From positions 1-9,628 of the forward strand of contig JADGNT010000131.1 in the NCBI GenBank assembly GCA_017883345.1: a stretch of DNA of 9,628 bases, read 5' to 3'. The translations under genes were made by a program, and so were the position numbers. This DNA comes from Candidatus Solibacter sp. Lineage in GTDB: Bacteria > Acidobacteriota > Terriglobia > Bryobacterales > Bryobacteraceae. Below, piece after piece: positions 1-5,704 of the stretch; the first letter of the stretch is position 1, and each line of letters opens with the position of its first letter. The notes beneath the pieces are model-generated. The model was not told the origin of the DNA. It did not search any database and was given only the letters and a program-made list of their open reading frames with translations.

Positions 1-436
1 GCTCCTTGGCGACCGCCTCGACTCTGGGAGGTTCGGGCAGGGCTGCGGGAGCAGGCTGGGGCGCGGACGGGATGGCGGCCGGCCGCTGGGCCATGGGCTG
101 CGTCGTGGAGGGCGCACCGCGCGGCAGTTGAATGGTCGGCCGCGGCTGCAAGGCCGCCATGTCGATCTCCTTGGTGATCTTGCCTTTGGTGGGCGTGGGC
201 TGGGTGAATTCGGTGAGCGGTTCCACCAGCGGAGTGACGATGGTCGGCACCCGCGCAGGCTCGGGGGGCGGCGACAGGAAGTCGCTGGGCAACAGTACGA
301 TGAGGATCAGGCCGGCGATGTGGACCAATACCGAAGCTACGCCCGCCACCCCGGAGCGGCCACGGGAAGCGGGGTCGCCCCACTCGGTCAGAAGGTGGAG
401 TTCATCGTCATCGAGTGGTGGCCCTACGGTTTCCAT
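1..436 (-). CDS. TonB-like energy transducer, N-terminal part (gene runs off the window)
   Basis: The frame opens at ATG 436 and stays open to the window edge, giving 145 residues with no stop. Residues 1-30 are acidic and probably cytoplasmic. One hydrophobic segment lies at about 31-50 (VLVHIAGLILIVLLP). After it comes a long proline/alanine/glutamine-rich stretch of the kind that spans the periplasm in TonB proteins. Known for the family: TonB links the ExbBD motor to outer-membrane receptors. The diagnostic C-terminal TonB domain would lie beyond the window, so the name rests on layout alone. The start overlaps the last 13 nt of the upstream oxidoreductase gene, which implies translational coupling. 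It could instead be another single-span periplasmic protein with a proline-rich linker. Confidence 0.55.
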   Translation of the reverse strand, partial: METVGPPLDDDELHLLTEWGDPASRGRSGVAGVASVLVHIAGLILIVLLPSDFLSPPPEPARVPTIVTPLVEPLTEFTQPTPTKGKITKEIDMAALQPRPTIQLPRGAPSTTQPMAQRPAAIPSAPQPAPAALPEPPRVEAVAKE

Positions 437-1386
437 CCATCAACCAAGGTTTTGGAGACAACTGCGGAGTGCTCTTTAATTTTATCAAGAATCGCCAGAG
501 CAGCCGCTAATGTTCGACGCGCCGCCGGGCCGGAAGATTTCGGCGAAGTTCGCGAGGCCACCGAATCCAGAAAGGCGTCGAACTGGAGCTTGAGCGGCTC
601 GCCCTTGGCAACGGGGGCCTGTTCGAAGCCGATCTGCCGGTCGCCGCTCACGCTGAAGACGGCGAGATCCTGGCGGGCGTAGTCGAGCGAGAGGTATTGG
701 TTGGGCTGGAAAAGGCGGAGTTTGCGCACGCGCTCGGTGGAGATGCGGCTGGCGGTGAGGTTGGCCACGCAGCCGTTGGGGAACTGGAGGCGGACGTTGG
801 CGATATCCACCTTGCCGGAGAGAATCGAGATGCCGGCGGCGCGGATCTCCTCGGGTTCGGCCTGGGCGAGCGCGAGCACGAGGTCCACATCGTGGATCAT
901 GAGATCCAGCACCACGTCGACATCCAGGCTGCGCGGGCTGAACAGGTTCATACGGTGGATCTCGAAGAACAGGGGCAGGGTGGCGCGCTGTTCGAGGGCG
1001 AGGACGGCGGGGTTGAAGCGCTCCAGGTGGCCCACTTGGAGGATGCCGCGCCCAGCGCGCGCCGCGGCGATCAGGCGGTCGGCGGAGGCAAGGTCAGTGG
1101 CGATGGGCTTTTCCACCAGGACGTCGACGCCGGCGGCGAGAAGGTAGCAGCCGATATCGGCGTGGACGGTGGTGGGCGCGGCGATGATGGCGGCGTCGAC
1201 CTTGCCGGGGAGATCGCGCGCGTCGGTGAGCGCGACGGTCTGGTAGCGGGCGGCGGCTTCGGTGGCGCGGGCGGCGTCGGTATCGACGATGGCGGCGAGC
1301 TGGGCGCGCCCGGATTCGTGGACCACGCGGCAGTGGTGGAGTCCGAATGCTCCGGCGCCGATGACGGCTACACGAGGTTGTGACAT
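424..1386 (-). CDS. Gfo/Idh/MocA-family NAD(P)-dependent oxidoreductase in the lipid A cluster
   Basis: 320 residues, normal length for the family. The N-terminal Rossmann fold shows the GAGAFG dinucleotide loop (residues 10-15) and an acidic Asp35 after strand 2. The family EKP motif is at 92-94 (lysine in the active site). GHLERFNP follows at 119-126, and DLMIHDVDL at 161-169 carries the usual catalytic-region His165. The C-terminal domain is the predicted alpha/beta substrate domain. The family oxidises or reduces sugar and nucleotide-sugar carbons. The position after fabZ-lpxA-lpxI suggests a nucleotide-sugar substrate of lipid A synthesis, such as the UDP-GlcNAc 3-dehydrogenase GnnA. No GnnB aminotransferase is in the window, so the substrate stays open. 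No Shine-Dalgarno sequence is evident before ATG 1386. The 3' end overlaps the TonB-like gene. Confidence 0.86.
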   Translation of the reverse strand: MSQPRVAVIGAGAFGLHHCRVVHESGRAQLAAIVDTDAARATEAAARYQTVALTDARDLPGKVDAAIIAAPTTVHADIGCYLLAAGVDVLVEKPIATDLASADRLIAAARAGRGILQVGHLERFNPAVLALEQRATLPLFFEIHRMNLFSPRSLDVDVVLDLMIHDVDLVLALAQAEPEEIRAAGISILSGKVDIANVRLQFPNGCVANLTASRISTERVRKLRLFQPNQYLSLDYARQDLAVFSVSGDRQIGFEQAPVAKGEPLKLQFDAFLDSVASRTSPKSSGPAARRTLAAALAILDKIKEHSAVVSKTLVDGWKP

Positions 1387-1776
1387 AGGTGGATTACCGA
1401 TGGTAGGGGAGAATTCACCGCTGAGAACGCAGAGGAAAGCGCAGAGTTCAATGCCACGGACGGGGTCCGTGGTGGAATGGGCTGGGAAACCCGAGAGAGG
1501 GACTTCGACGCGGAGGCGCGGAGAGGCGGAGGAAGACGCGGAGAACGCATGGCAGAGATGGGCGGGCGACGGGTTCCTGGAGGAGTAGAGAAAGTCAAAG
1601 GCTTAAGCAGCGCGGAGACAGCGGAGGACGGTGGCCTTCGGGCAGGCGCGGAGGGGTTTCCGGAGAGAGAACCAAAAACAAGATGGGCGGAAGGAGCAGG
1701 GTTCGTCTCGTCCCCGGGGCGGGAGCGGAGGGAGCGGAGATCGCGGAGGAAAGAACCTGCCAATTGCGGCATCCCG
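1387..1776. repeat. Purine-rich degenerate repeat block between lpxI and the oxidoreductase gene
   Basis: This 390-bp stretch holds no convincing gene. The plus strand is strongly purine-rich and reiterates variants of GCGGAG, GCAGAG and GAACGCAGAGG. Clusters lie at about 1421-1447, 1509-1560, 1608-1630 and 1719-1755. Units of this type (CGCAGAGAACGCAGAGG) are familiar as dispersed intergenic repeats in several high-GC phyla, and the spurious ORFs across it have the matching Arg/Glu/Gly-rich or Ser/Pro/Leu-rich composition. A transcript running from lpxI into the next gene would carry it as a pyrimidine-rich leader. A perfect hairpin lies within it at 1454-1472. Confidence 0.6.
1454..1472. 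repeat. Perfect 8-bp inverted repeat (hairpin)
   Basis: CCACGGAC (1454-1461) and GTCCGTGG (1465-1472) are exact reverse complements separated by GGG. Two further wobble pairs could extend the stem. No T-run follows on either strand, so it does not look like an intrinsic terminator. It sits in the purine-rich repeat block and may be part of the dispersed element. Confidence 0.6.
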
Positions 1777-2595
1777 TTACGCATCCTGGCCTACGATCGC
1801 GATGCCGGCGGCGTTGGCGGCGTCGATCATTTTTTGTTTGTCGAGCATCAACGTTCGCCCGGCTTCCACGGCGAGGACGGTGGTGCCCGTCTCCCGCATC
1901 ACCGGAACCGTGTCCAGTCCGACCACGGGAACGTCGAACAGCAGATGCTCGCGGCGGCGCGCTACCTTGACCATCGCCATGCGGCGGCCATTGACCAGGG
2001 TGGCGGCGCGGCGCAGCATGGCGTCGGTGCCTTCCATGGCCTCTACGGCCACGCAGGCGCGTTGGCAGATGGCGACGCTCTGTCCCACGTCGAAGCCGGC
2101 CAGCGCATTGGCCACACGGCGGCCGTATTTGATATCGGCGATCTCTTCCTTCTCCGGCTGGCGGCGCGTCATCACGCCGGAAGTGGCCAGCAGGGGCTTG
2201 AGCAGCGTGGTGGAATCGCGCAGTTGAATACCTTCGTCCGCCAGGATCTTGATCACACCGCCGATCAGGCCATCGGTATTCTTCGAGGGGAGGGTGGCGA
2301 GCAGCTTGAGCAAACGCCAGTCGGCGGCGATGGAGGAGAAGATTTTGGCGTGCTTCACCTGGCCGCACATCATGACCTCGGTGATGCCATCCTGCTTGCA
2401 GATCTCGATCATCTTGCCGAGTTGGCCGAGGGAGATCCAGTGGCAGCGCGCCGCCAAGGATTCCACTTCCTTGGATGCTTCTTCCTGGATGGCGATGACC
2501 GTGATCGAGAGGCCAAGCTGGCGCGCGCTTTCGAGGGCGAGCAGCGGGAAGCGGCCGTTGCCGGCGATCAATCCGTAGCGTGTCACGGGACTCAT
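1777..2595 (-). CDS. lpxI: UDP-2,3-diacylglucosamine pyrophosphatase, LpxI type
   Basis: 272 residues, full length for the family. It hydrolyses UDP-2,3-diacylglucosamine to lipid X (2,3-diacylglucosamine 1-phosphate) and UMP at the inner face of the cytoplasmic membrane, the step done by LpxH in enterobacteria. The N-terminal domain begins with the hallmark RYGLIAGNGRFP (6-17). The C-terminal catalytic domain shows VAVEAMEGTDAML (182-194) and FDVPVVGLDTV (220-230), both typical of LpxI. ATG 2595 overlaps the lpxA stop by one base (TAATG), so the two are translationally coupled. LpxI is unrelated in sequence to the metallo-hydrolase LpxH. Identity is certain at family level. Confidence 0.95.
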   Translation of the reverse strand: MSPVTRYGLIAGNGRFPLLALESARQLGLSITVIAIQEEASKEVESLAARCHWISLGQLGKMIEICKQDGITEVMMCGQVKHAKIFSSIAADWRLLKLLATLPSKNTDGLIGGVIKILADEGIQLRDSTTLLKPLLATSGVMTRRQPEKEEIADIKYGRRVANALAGFDVGQSVAICQRACVAVEAMEGTDAMLRRAATLVNGRRMAMVKVARRREHLLFDVPVVGLDTVPVMRETGTTVLAVEAGRTLMLDKQKMIDAANAAGIAIVGQDA

Positions 2596-3371
2596 TACTT
2601 TATGACGCCGCGGCCGCTGGTGCGGATGAACTCGAGGAGTTCCTCCACTTCGGCGCAGGGCGGCACCTCGGCACGGATGCGCTCGATGGCCTGGCTGGTG
2701 TTGAGCTTGGCTCTAGTGAGCAGGCGGAACGCGGTCTGCAGGGCCTCGACAACGGGGGTCTCGAAGCCGCGGCGTTCCAAGCCGACGCGGTTGGCGCCAA
2801 AGACGCCGATCTCGCGCTTGCCCACGGTGGTGGAGTACGGCAGCACGTCCTGAATGACCACGCTGTAGGGGCCCACGAAGGCGTGGCGGCCGATGCGGCA
2901 GAACTGATGGACGCCGGTAAAGGCGCTGATGTCGGCCCAATCGCCGATGGTGACGTGGCCGGCGAGGGTGACGCCGTTGGCCATGATCACGTGATCGCCG
3001 ATGAGCGCGTCGTGGGCAACGTGGGCGTAGGCCATCAGCAGGTTGTCGCTGCCGATGGCGGTGACCAGTCCGCCGCCCTGTGTGCCGCGATGGATGGTGA
3101 CGAATTCGCGGATGCGGTTGCGGTGGCCAATGCGGGTCTCGGCGCGCTCGCCCTTGTACTTGAGGTCCTGCGAGGCCACGCCGGCGGTGCTGTAGGGGAA
3201 GAAGAGGTTGTCCTCGCCGACAGAGGTGGGGCCTTCGAGGTAGTTATTGGCCATCAGGCGCGTGCGCGCGCCGATGTGGACTTCCGCTCCGATGATGCAA
3301 TAGGGGCCGATATCGGCGCTGGCTTCGATTTCCGCCGTGGGATCGATGATGGCGGTGGGATGAATCGGCAT
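2595..3371 (-). CDS. lpxA: UDP-N-acetylglucosamine O-acyltransferase
   Basis: 258 residues, normal length. LpxA transfers a 3-hydroxyacyl chain from ACP to the 3-position of UDP-GlcNAc, the first step of lipid A synthesis in the cytoplasm. Hexapeptide repeats forming the left-handed beta helix run from about residue 3 to 185. RNRIREFVTIHRGT (84-97) is characteristic. The catalytic histidine is in AHVAHD (His120 by alignment to E. coli His125), followed by VHQFCRIG (154-161). The helical C-terminus (from about 200) begins with GLERRGF. The residue at the position of the E. coli acyl-length ruler Gly173 is Pro168. The gene lies 3 nt downstream of fabZ and overlaps lpxI by 1 nt, in one transcription unit. 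Confidence 0.97.
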   Translation of the reverse strand: MPIHPTAIIDPTAEIEASADIGPYCIIGAEVHIGARTRLMANNYLEGPTSVGEDNLFFPYSTAGVASQDLKYKGERAETRIGHRNRIREFVTIHRGTQGGGLVTAIGSDNLLMAYAHVAHDALIGDHVIMANGVTLAGHVTIGDWADISAFTGVHQFCRIGRHAFVGPYSVVIQDVLPYSTTVGKREIGVFGANRVGLERRGFETPVVEALQTAFRLLTRAKLNTSQAIERIRAEVPPCAEVEELLEFIRTSGRGVIK

Positions 3372-3374
3372 CGC

Positions 3375-3839
3375 TCAGGCAGTCACTTCGGCGGGCGGCT
3401 TCTCTTCCTTGTCGGCGAGTTTGCACATGACTTCGGCTTCGGCGACGACTACGCCATCCACGGTGGCCACGCCGGCCATCTTGGCCACGCTGGCTTTGCG
3501 CTTGAGGATCTTCATCTCCATGCGCAGGGTGTCGCCGGGCACCACGGGGCGGCGGAAACGCGCGTTTTCGATGGCCACCAGGAGCACCAGTTTGTTGGCG
3601 CGGTCCGCCATATCGTGGAGCACCAGGATGCCCGCCGTCTGCGCCATGGCTTCCACGATGAGCACGCCCGGCATGACCGGAAAATCCGGAAAATGGCCGG
3701 TGAAGTGGGGCTCATTGTGGGTCACGCACTTGATGCCGACGATCCGGTCGGCCTCCATCTCGACGATGCGGTCCACCAGAAGAAATGGGTAGCGATGGGG
3801 CAGAATGGCCCGAATTTGGTTAATGTCCAAAATCGTCAT
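3375..3839 (-). CDS. fabZ: 3-hydroxyacyl-[ACP] dehydratase FabZ
   Basis: 154 residues from ATG 3839, which gives the standard FabZ start (MTILDINQIRAILPHRYPFL). The open frame extends upstream, but those residues are not family-like. FabZ dehydrates 3-hydroxyacyl-ACP in type II fatty acid synthesis and competes with LpxA for the same 3-hydroxyacyl-ACP pool, which explains their linkage. The hot-dog fold shows HRYPFLLVDRI (15-25), catalytic His49 in HFTGHFPDFPVMPG and Glu63 in VEAMAQ. The short charged tail (about 142-154) is variable. The gene is first in the visible lipid A unit. Its usual upstream partner lpxD is not here; the brnTA module lies upstream instead. Confidence 0.96.
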   Translation of the reverse strand: MTILDINQIRAILPHRYPFLLVDRIVEMEADRIVGIKCVTHNEPHFTGHFPDFPVMPGVLIVEAMAQTAGILVLHDMADRANKLVLLVAIENARFRRPVVPGDTLRMEMKILKRKASVAKMAGVATVDGVVVAEAEVMCKLADKEEKPPAEVTA

Positions 3840-3849
3840 GGAAGCCTGT

Positions 3850-3858
3850 ATTATCGCA
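3850..3858 (-). promoter_or_regulatory. Candidate extended -10 promoter for the fabZ-lpxA-lpxI unit
   Basis: On the minus strand TGCGATAAT combines the TGn extension (3856-3858) with a GATAAT hexamer (3850-3855, 5 of 6 to TATAAT). The hexamer ends 10 nt before ATG 3839, so a transcript would have a leader of only about 3-4 nt. No good -35 hexamer is visible, which an extended -10 element can tolerate. Read-through from brnTA, whose antitoxin gene stops at 3918, is the alternative. Confidence 0.35.
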
Positions 3859-3917
3859 TGTTGGGCCAAGTGGATGATTTCTACGGTAGGCCCACAGGCA
3901 TGCCGCAAGCTGGCACT

Positions 3918-4250
3918 TTATGCTCGGCGCGGGAGCTTTTCGTCCCGGTCCAGACCAGCGCGCAGGAGCATCTTGATGTAGGTTTGGTAGCCGATCCCTT
4001 TATCGGCGGCCAGGCGTCGCGCCCGGTCGACGTCGCCGGTGGGGATTCGCAGCATGACTTTTTGCGACGGCGGCCGCTGCACGGTTTCCGTCTTCGTGGA
4101 CAGAGTGATGCCGACGCTCTTCCCGCCGACGCGGAGTGCGCCTTCCTTCCCGGCCTTCTCGAACAACTTCAGCAGCCGATCCTGATTGTCTTCGAACCAG
4201 CGAGCCTCTTCCGCTTCGGTCTTCATCCCCGCCAGCTTCTTCTTAGGCAT
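3918..4250 (-). CDS. brnA: BrnA/CopG-family antitoxin
   Basis: 110 residues. The C-terminal third (about 62-103) is a ribbon-helix-helix: strand SQKVMLRIP, then two helices with the phrase KGIGYQTYIKMLLRAGL seen in BrnA/CopG antitoxins. It should form a DNA-binding dimer that neutralises BrnT and represses the operon. The N-terminal half is charged and helical (EEARWFEDNQDRLLKLFEKAG), probably the toxin-binding arm. ATG 4250 overlaps the end of brnT by 8 nt and has a GGGAG Shine-Dalgarno sequence 7 nt upstream inside the toxin gene. In this family the toxin gene comes first, as here. Confidence 0.82.
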   Translation of the reverse strand: MPKKKLAGMKTEAEEARWFEDNQDRLLKLFEKAGKEGALRVGGKSVGITLSTKTETVQRPPSQKVMLRIPTGDVDRARRLAADKGIGYQTYIKMLLRAGLDRDEKLPRRA

Positions 4251-4542
4251 CGTATTCTCCCTTGATGCGCTTCCAAAATGCGCACCATTTCCGATTCGCT
4301 GGGAACGCGGTCACCACTCGAATCCTGCGCCGCCTCCAGGTCCAGACGACCAGCAGCAGTCGCCCCTCCGTTGTTTCGCCCAACTCAGTGTGCCGAATCT
4401 CGCCGCTCCGCTCGTCGCTCTCAAGTGGCAGTGAAGCGCCCAGCACGATCTGCTCGGCCTCGGCCGGCGCGACCCCGTGTCTGGCGATGTGGACATGGTT
4501 GGCGTCATCCCAATCGAAGGCAGGCCGTCCGGCTCCAGGCAT
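4243..4542 (-). CDS. brnT: BrnT-family ribonuclease toxin
   Basis: 99 residues, typical length. The BrnT signature FDWDDANHVHIARHGVAPAE (residues 9-28) is followed by the beta-rich core with LLLVVWTWRRRRIRVVTAFPANRKW (62-86), matching the usual R.I.R.ISAR.A strand and helix. BrnT is a RelE-fold ribonuclease that arrests translation until bound by BrnA. ATG 4542 is preferred because it precedes the FDWD motif by the usual few residues. No Shine-Dalgarno sequence is visible, and the predicted -10 box lies so close that the message may be leaderless. It is the first gene of a two-gene operon with brnA. Confidence 0.87.
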   Translation of the reverse strand: MPGAGRPAFDWDDANHVHIARHGVAPAEAEQIVLGASLPLESDERSGEIRHTELGETTEGRLLLVVWTWRRRRIRVVTAFPANRKWCAFWKRIKGEYDA

Positions 4543-4550
4543 CCATCTGA

Positions 4551-4580
4551 ATTGTATACCCGTTGTCCATACACTACAAG
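4551..4580. promoter_or_regulatory. Overlapping divergent promoters of brnTA and vapBC
   Basis: On the minus strand TTGTAG (4574-4579), a 17-nt spacer and TACAAT (4551-4556, 5 of 6) form a promoter for brnT. On the plus strand TTGTAT (4552-4557), 17 nt and TACAAG (4575-4580, 4 of 6) form one for vapB. The two share the same DNA because TTGTA (4552-4556) and TACAA (4575-4579) are inverted repeats, so each -35 box is the other's -10 box. A GTATAC palindrome (4554-4559) also lies inside. BrnA binding here could silence both modules at once; that is inference. Confidence 0.5.
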
Positions 4581-4586
4581 AGGCTG

Positions 4587-4616
4587 CCCGCCGAGCCTCC
4601 CGGACCCCCGCCGAGC
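4587..4616 (+). repeat. 10-bp direct repeats in the vapB leader
   Basis: CCCGCCGAGC occurs exactly at 4587-4596 and 4607-4616, a spacing of 20 bp or about two helical turns, between the predicted divergent promoter and vapB. Direct or inverted repeats on one face of the helix are usual binding sites for ribbon-helix-helix antitoxins. The GC-rich setting makes chance recurrence possible. Confidence 0.35.
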
Positions 4617-4652
4617 AGCGCCGGAGGGCCCGTCCAAGTTATCCTGGTTCCG

Positions 4653-4910
4653 ATGACGGTACACCTTTCCCTTCACGGGCAGGAACTGCTGGAAGCGGCG
4701 CTCGCCCGCGGTGTGGGCCGGTCGCCTGAGGAAGTCGTCGAACGGGCTCTTGAAGCGGCCAGCGGTATGGCGAGCACGCTTTCCAATGAAGAGCTGGAGC
4801 GGCGCCGTCAGGCTGTTGCCAGCATGGTCGCTTTTCGGGAAGAGTACCATCTCACCCTCGGTCCCGGCGAGCGCATCCAGGACCTGATCCACGAGGGCCA
4901 CAAGTATTGA
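4653..4910 (+). CDS. vapB: VapB-like ribbon-helix-helix antitoxin of the VapBC pair
   Basis: 85 residues from ATG 4653. This start puts the strand MTVHLSLHGQELLEAALARG first, as in ParD/CopG-like antitoxins, while the frame upstream is proline-rich and not protein-like. Residues 1-35 form the predicted ribbon-helix-helix with the familiar GRSPEEVVERAL (22-33). The rest (about 42-85) is charged and helical, likely wrapping the toxin. It should inhibit VapC and autoregulate the pair. The stop codon overlaps the TTG start of vapC by 4 nt. The exact antitoxin subclass is uncertain; pairing with a PIN toxin is what fixes its role. Confidence 0.8.
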   Translation: MTVHLSLHGQELLEAALARGVGRSPEEVVERALEAASGMASTLSNEELERRRQAVASMVAFREEYHLTLGPGERIQDLIHEGHKY

Positions 4911-5329
4911 CCGGTCCGTTCGTCCTCGACGCTTCGATGACCCTGAGTTGGGCCTTTGAAGGCGAGTCCACTCCGTTCACCATAGCGGTCCTCAAGTCCC
5001 TGGAAACGGTTCACGCCATCGCGCCCGCGCTGTGGGCCTTTGAGGTCGCAAGTGTCTTGAGCACAGCCGAACGCAGGGGGCGAATGAATGCGGCCGCACA
5101 GGCAGCATTCCTGGAACGCCTGAGGCTGCTGCCGGTCGCAATCGAGCATCGCCCCGCCACCTGGCTCGCTCAGCAGATTCTTCCGCTGGCGCGGACATAC
5201 CACTTGAGCGCCTATGATGCCGCCTACCTCGAATTGGCAATTCGCGAAGGCTTGCCGCTCGCCACGCTCGATGACGACCTCCGCCGTGCCGCCTCTGACG
5301 CCGGCGTAGCGCTGGTCGGCGCGGCGTAA
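4907..5329 (+). CDS. vapC: VapC-family PIN-domain ribonuclease toxin
   Basis: 140 residues covering one PIN domain. The four acidic metal-binding residues are visible: Asp8 in FVLDASMTLSWAFE, Glu46 in LWAFEVASVL, Asp104 in SAYDAAYLELA and Asp122 in LATLDDDL. VapC toxins cleave tRNA or rRNA with Mg2+ and are held in check by VapB. Translation most likely begins at TTG 4907, overlapping the antitoxin stop (TTGA); this gives the normal spacing before the first Asp. A TTG start plus coupling would keep toxin output below antitoxin output. The common Asn after Glu-Val-Ala is Ser49 here. The active site looks complete. Confidence 0.92.
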   Translation: MTGPFVLDASMTLSWAFEGESTPFTIAVLKSLETVHAIAPALWAFEVASVLSTAERRGRMNAAAQAAFLERLRLLPVAIEHRPATWLAQQILPLARTYHLSAYDAAYLELAIREGLPLATLDDDLRRAASDAGVALVGAA

Positions 5330-5516
5330 ACTCTGAACTCCGCCTTGCTTCCTAGCGGGAGGCTCGGTACCTCGCAGGCTCTTGCCACCGTGTTGGCGAT
5401 CGCGTGCAGCCAACGGTCGTCCGCGTGAACCGCGAAATGGTCAGGAGTTGGTCGAGTTGGTCGCCGGGCCCTTGACAAGACGACGACCATCCGGCCAGCC
5501 TCTTCGAATGATTTCG

Positions 5517-5566
5517 TGGTGCGCGCGTGGCAAATCGAACGCCATACTTCTACCGTATCAAGGTTC
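5517..5566 (-). pseudogene. tRNA 3'-half-like fragment A (tRNA-Val(GAC)-like, possible att remnant)
   Basis: Read on the minus strand, a T-arm with stem TGGCG/TGCCA (four pairs plus G-T) encloses the canonical loop TTCGATT (5533-5539). A 7-nt acceptor strand CGCGCGC, discriminator A and encoded CCA end at 5517. Upstream are a 5-nt variable region and GGTAG, a 7-nt loop TTGATAC and ACC, an anticodon arm reduced to three pairs. The pattern resembles tRNA-Val(GAC), whose loop is usually TTGACAT. No matching 5' half exists upstream, so it is not a functional tRNA. About 25 of 32 core positions match fragment B at 6678-6730 with a one-base gap. Confidence 0.5.
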
Positions 5567-5666
5567 TCAAATCAATCACTTGTTGTCTCCAACACTGAAC
5601 ACAAAAGGCGTACAGAACGTCGTTTCCGGACTCCGGGGAGTGCTACCCTGCGAGGCGGGCTCCAGT

Positions 5667-5693
5667 ATGGACACCATGAACGGTGCAGTCCAT
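5667..5693. repeat. Imperfect hairpin just downstream of the TIR-like gene
   Basis: ATGGA (5667-5671) pairs with TCCAT (5689-5693) and CACC (5672-5675) with GGTG (5682-5685), leaving a 6-nt loop and a 3-nt CAG bulge. It begins 12 nt after the stop of the minus-strand TIR-like gene, so it could end or protect that message. No U-run follows, so an intrinsic terminator is not supported. Confidence 0.25.
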
Positions 5694-5704
5694 CAAGGGA
5701 CCGC

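Larger units (their letters stand above)
5330..5704. other. 375-bp spacer between vapC and the TIR-like gene
   Basis: No supported gene. An imperfect hairpin follows vapC at 5347-5363 (GCTTCC/GGAGGC with one wobble pair, loop TAGCG) without a T-run. A tRNA 3'-half-like sequence lies at 5517-5566 on the minus strand. CCGGA-C-TCCGG (5626-5636) and an imperfect hairpin at 5667-5693 follow. From about 5540 to 5610 the DNA becomes clearly less GC-rich than the flanking core genes, which fits foreign or relic DNA. ORFs on both strands here are short and lack recognisable motifs. Confidence 0.5.

Noticed and set aside
697..1383. 228-codon open frame on the plus strand
   Set aside because: It is antisense to the Gfo/Idh gene, whose protein motifs are clear, and is low-complexity (Gly/Asp/Val).
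1477..2853. 458-codon open frame on the plus strand
   Set aside because: It starts in the purine repeat block and continues antisense to lpxI and lpxA with mirror-frame composition.
2580..4265. 561-codon open frame on the plus strand
   Set aside because: It is antisense to lpxI's start, lpxA, fabZ and brnA, has the His/Gly/Ala/Asp-rich composition of a high-GC mirror frame, and shows no motif.
4563..4652. Longer N-terminus for VapB from TTG 4563
   Set aside because: It would start inside the predicted promoter and add 30 proline-rich residues unlike any antitoxin; ATG 4653 gives the family start.
5224..5490. 88-codon open frame on the minus strand
   Set aside because: It is mostly antisense to the 3' end of vapC, and the non-overlapping part has no recognisable motif; a relic cannot be excluded.
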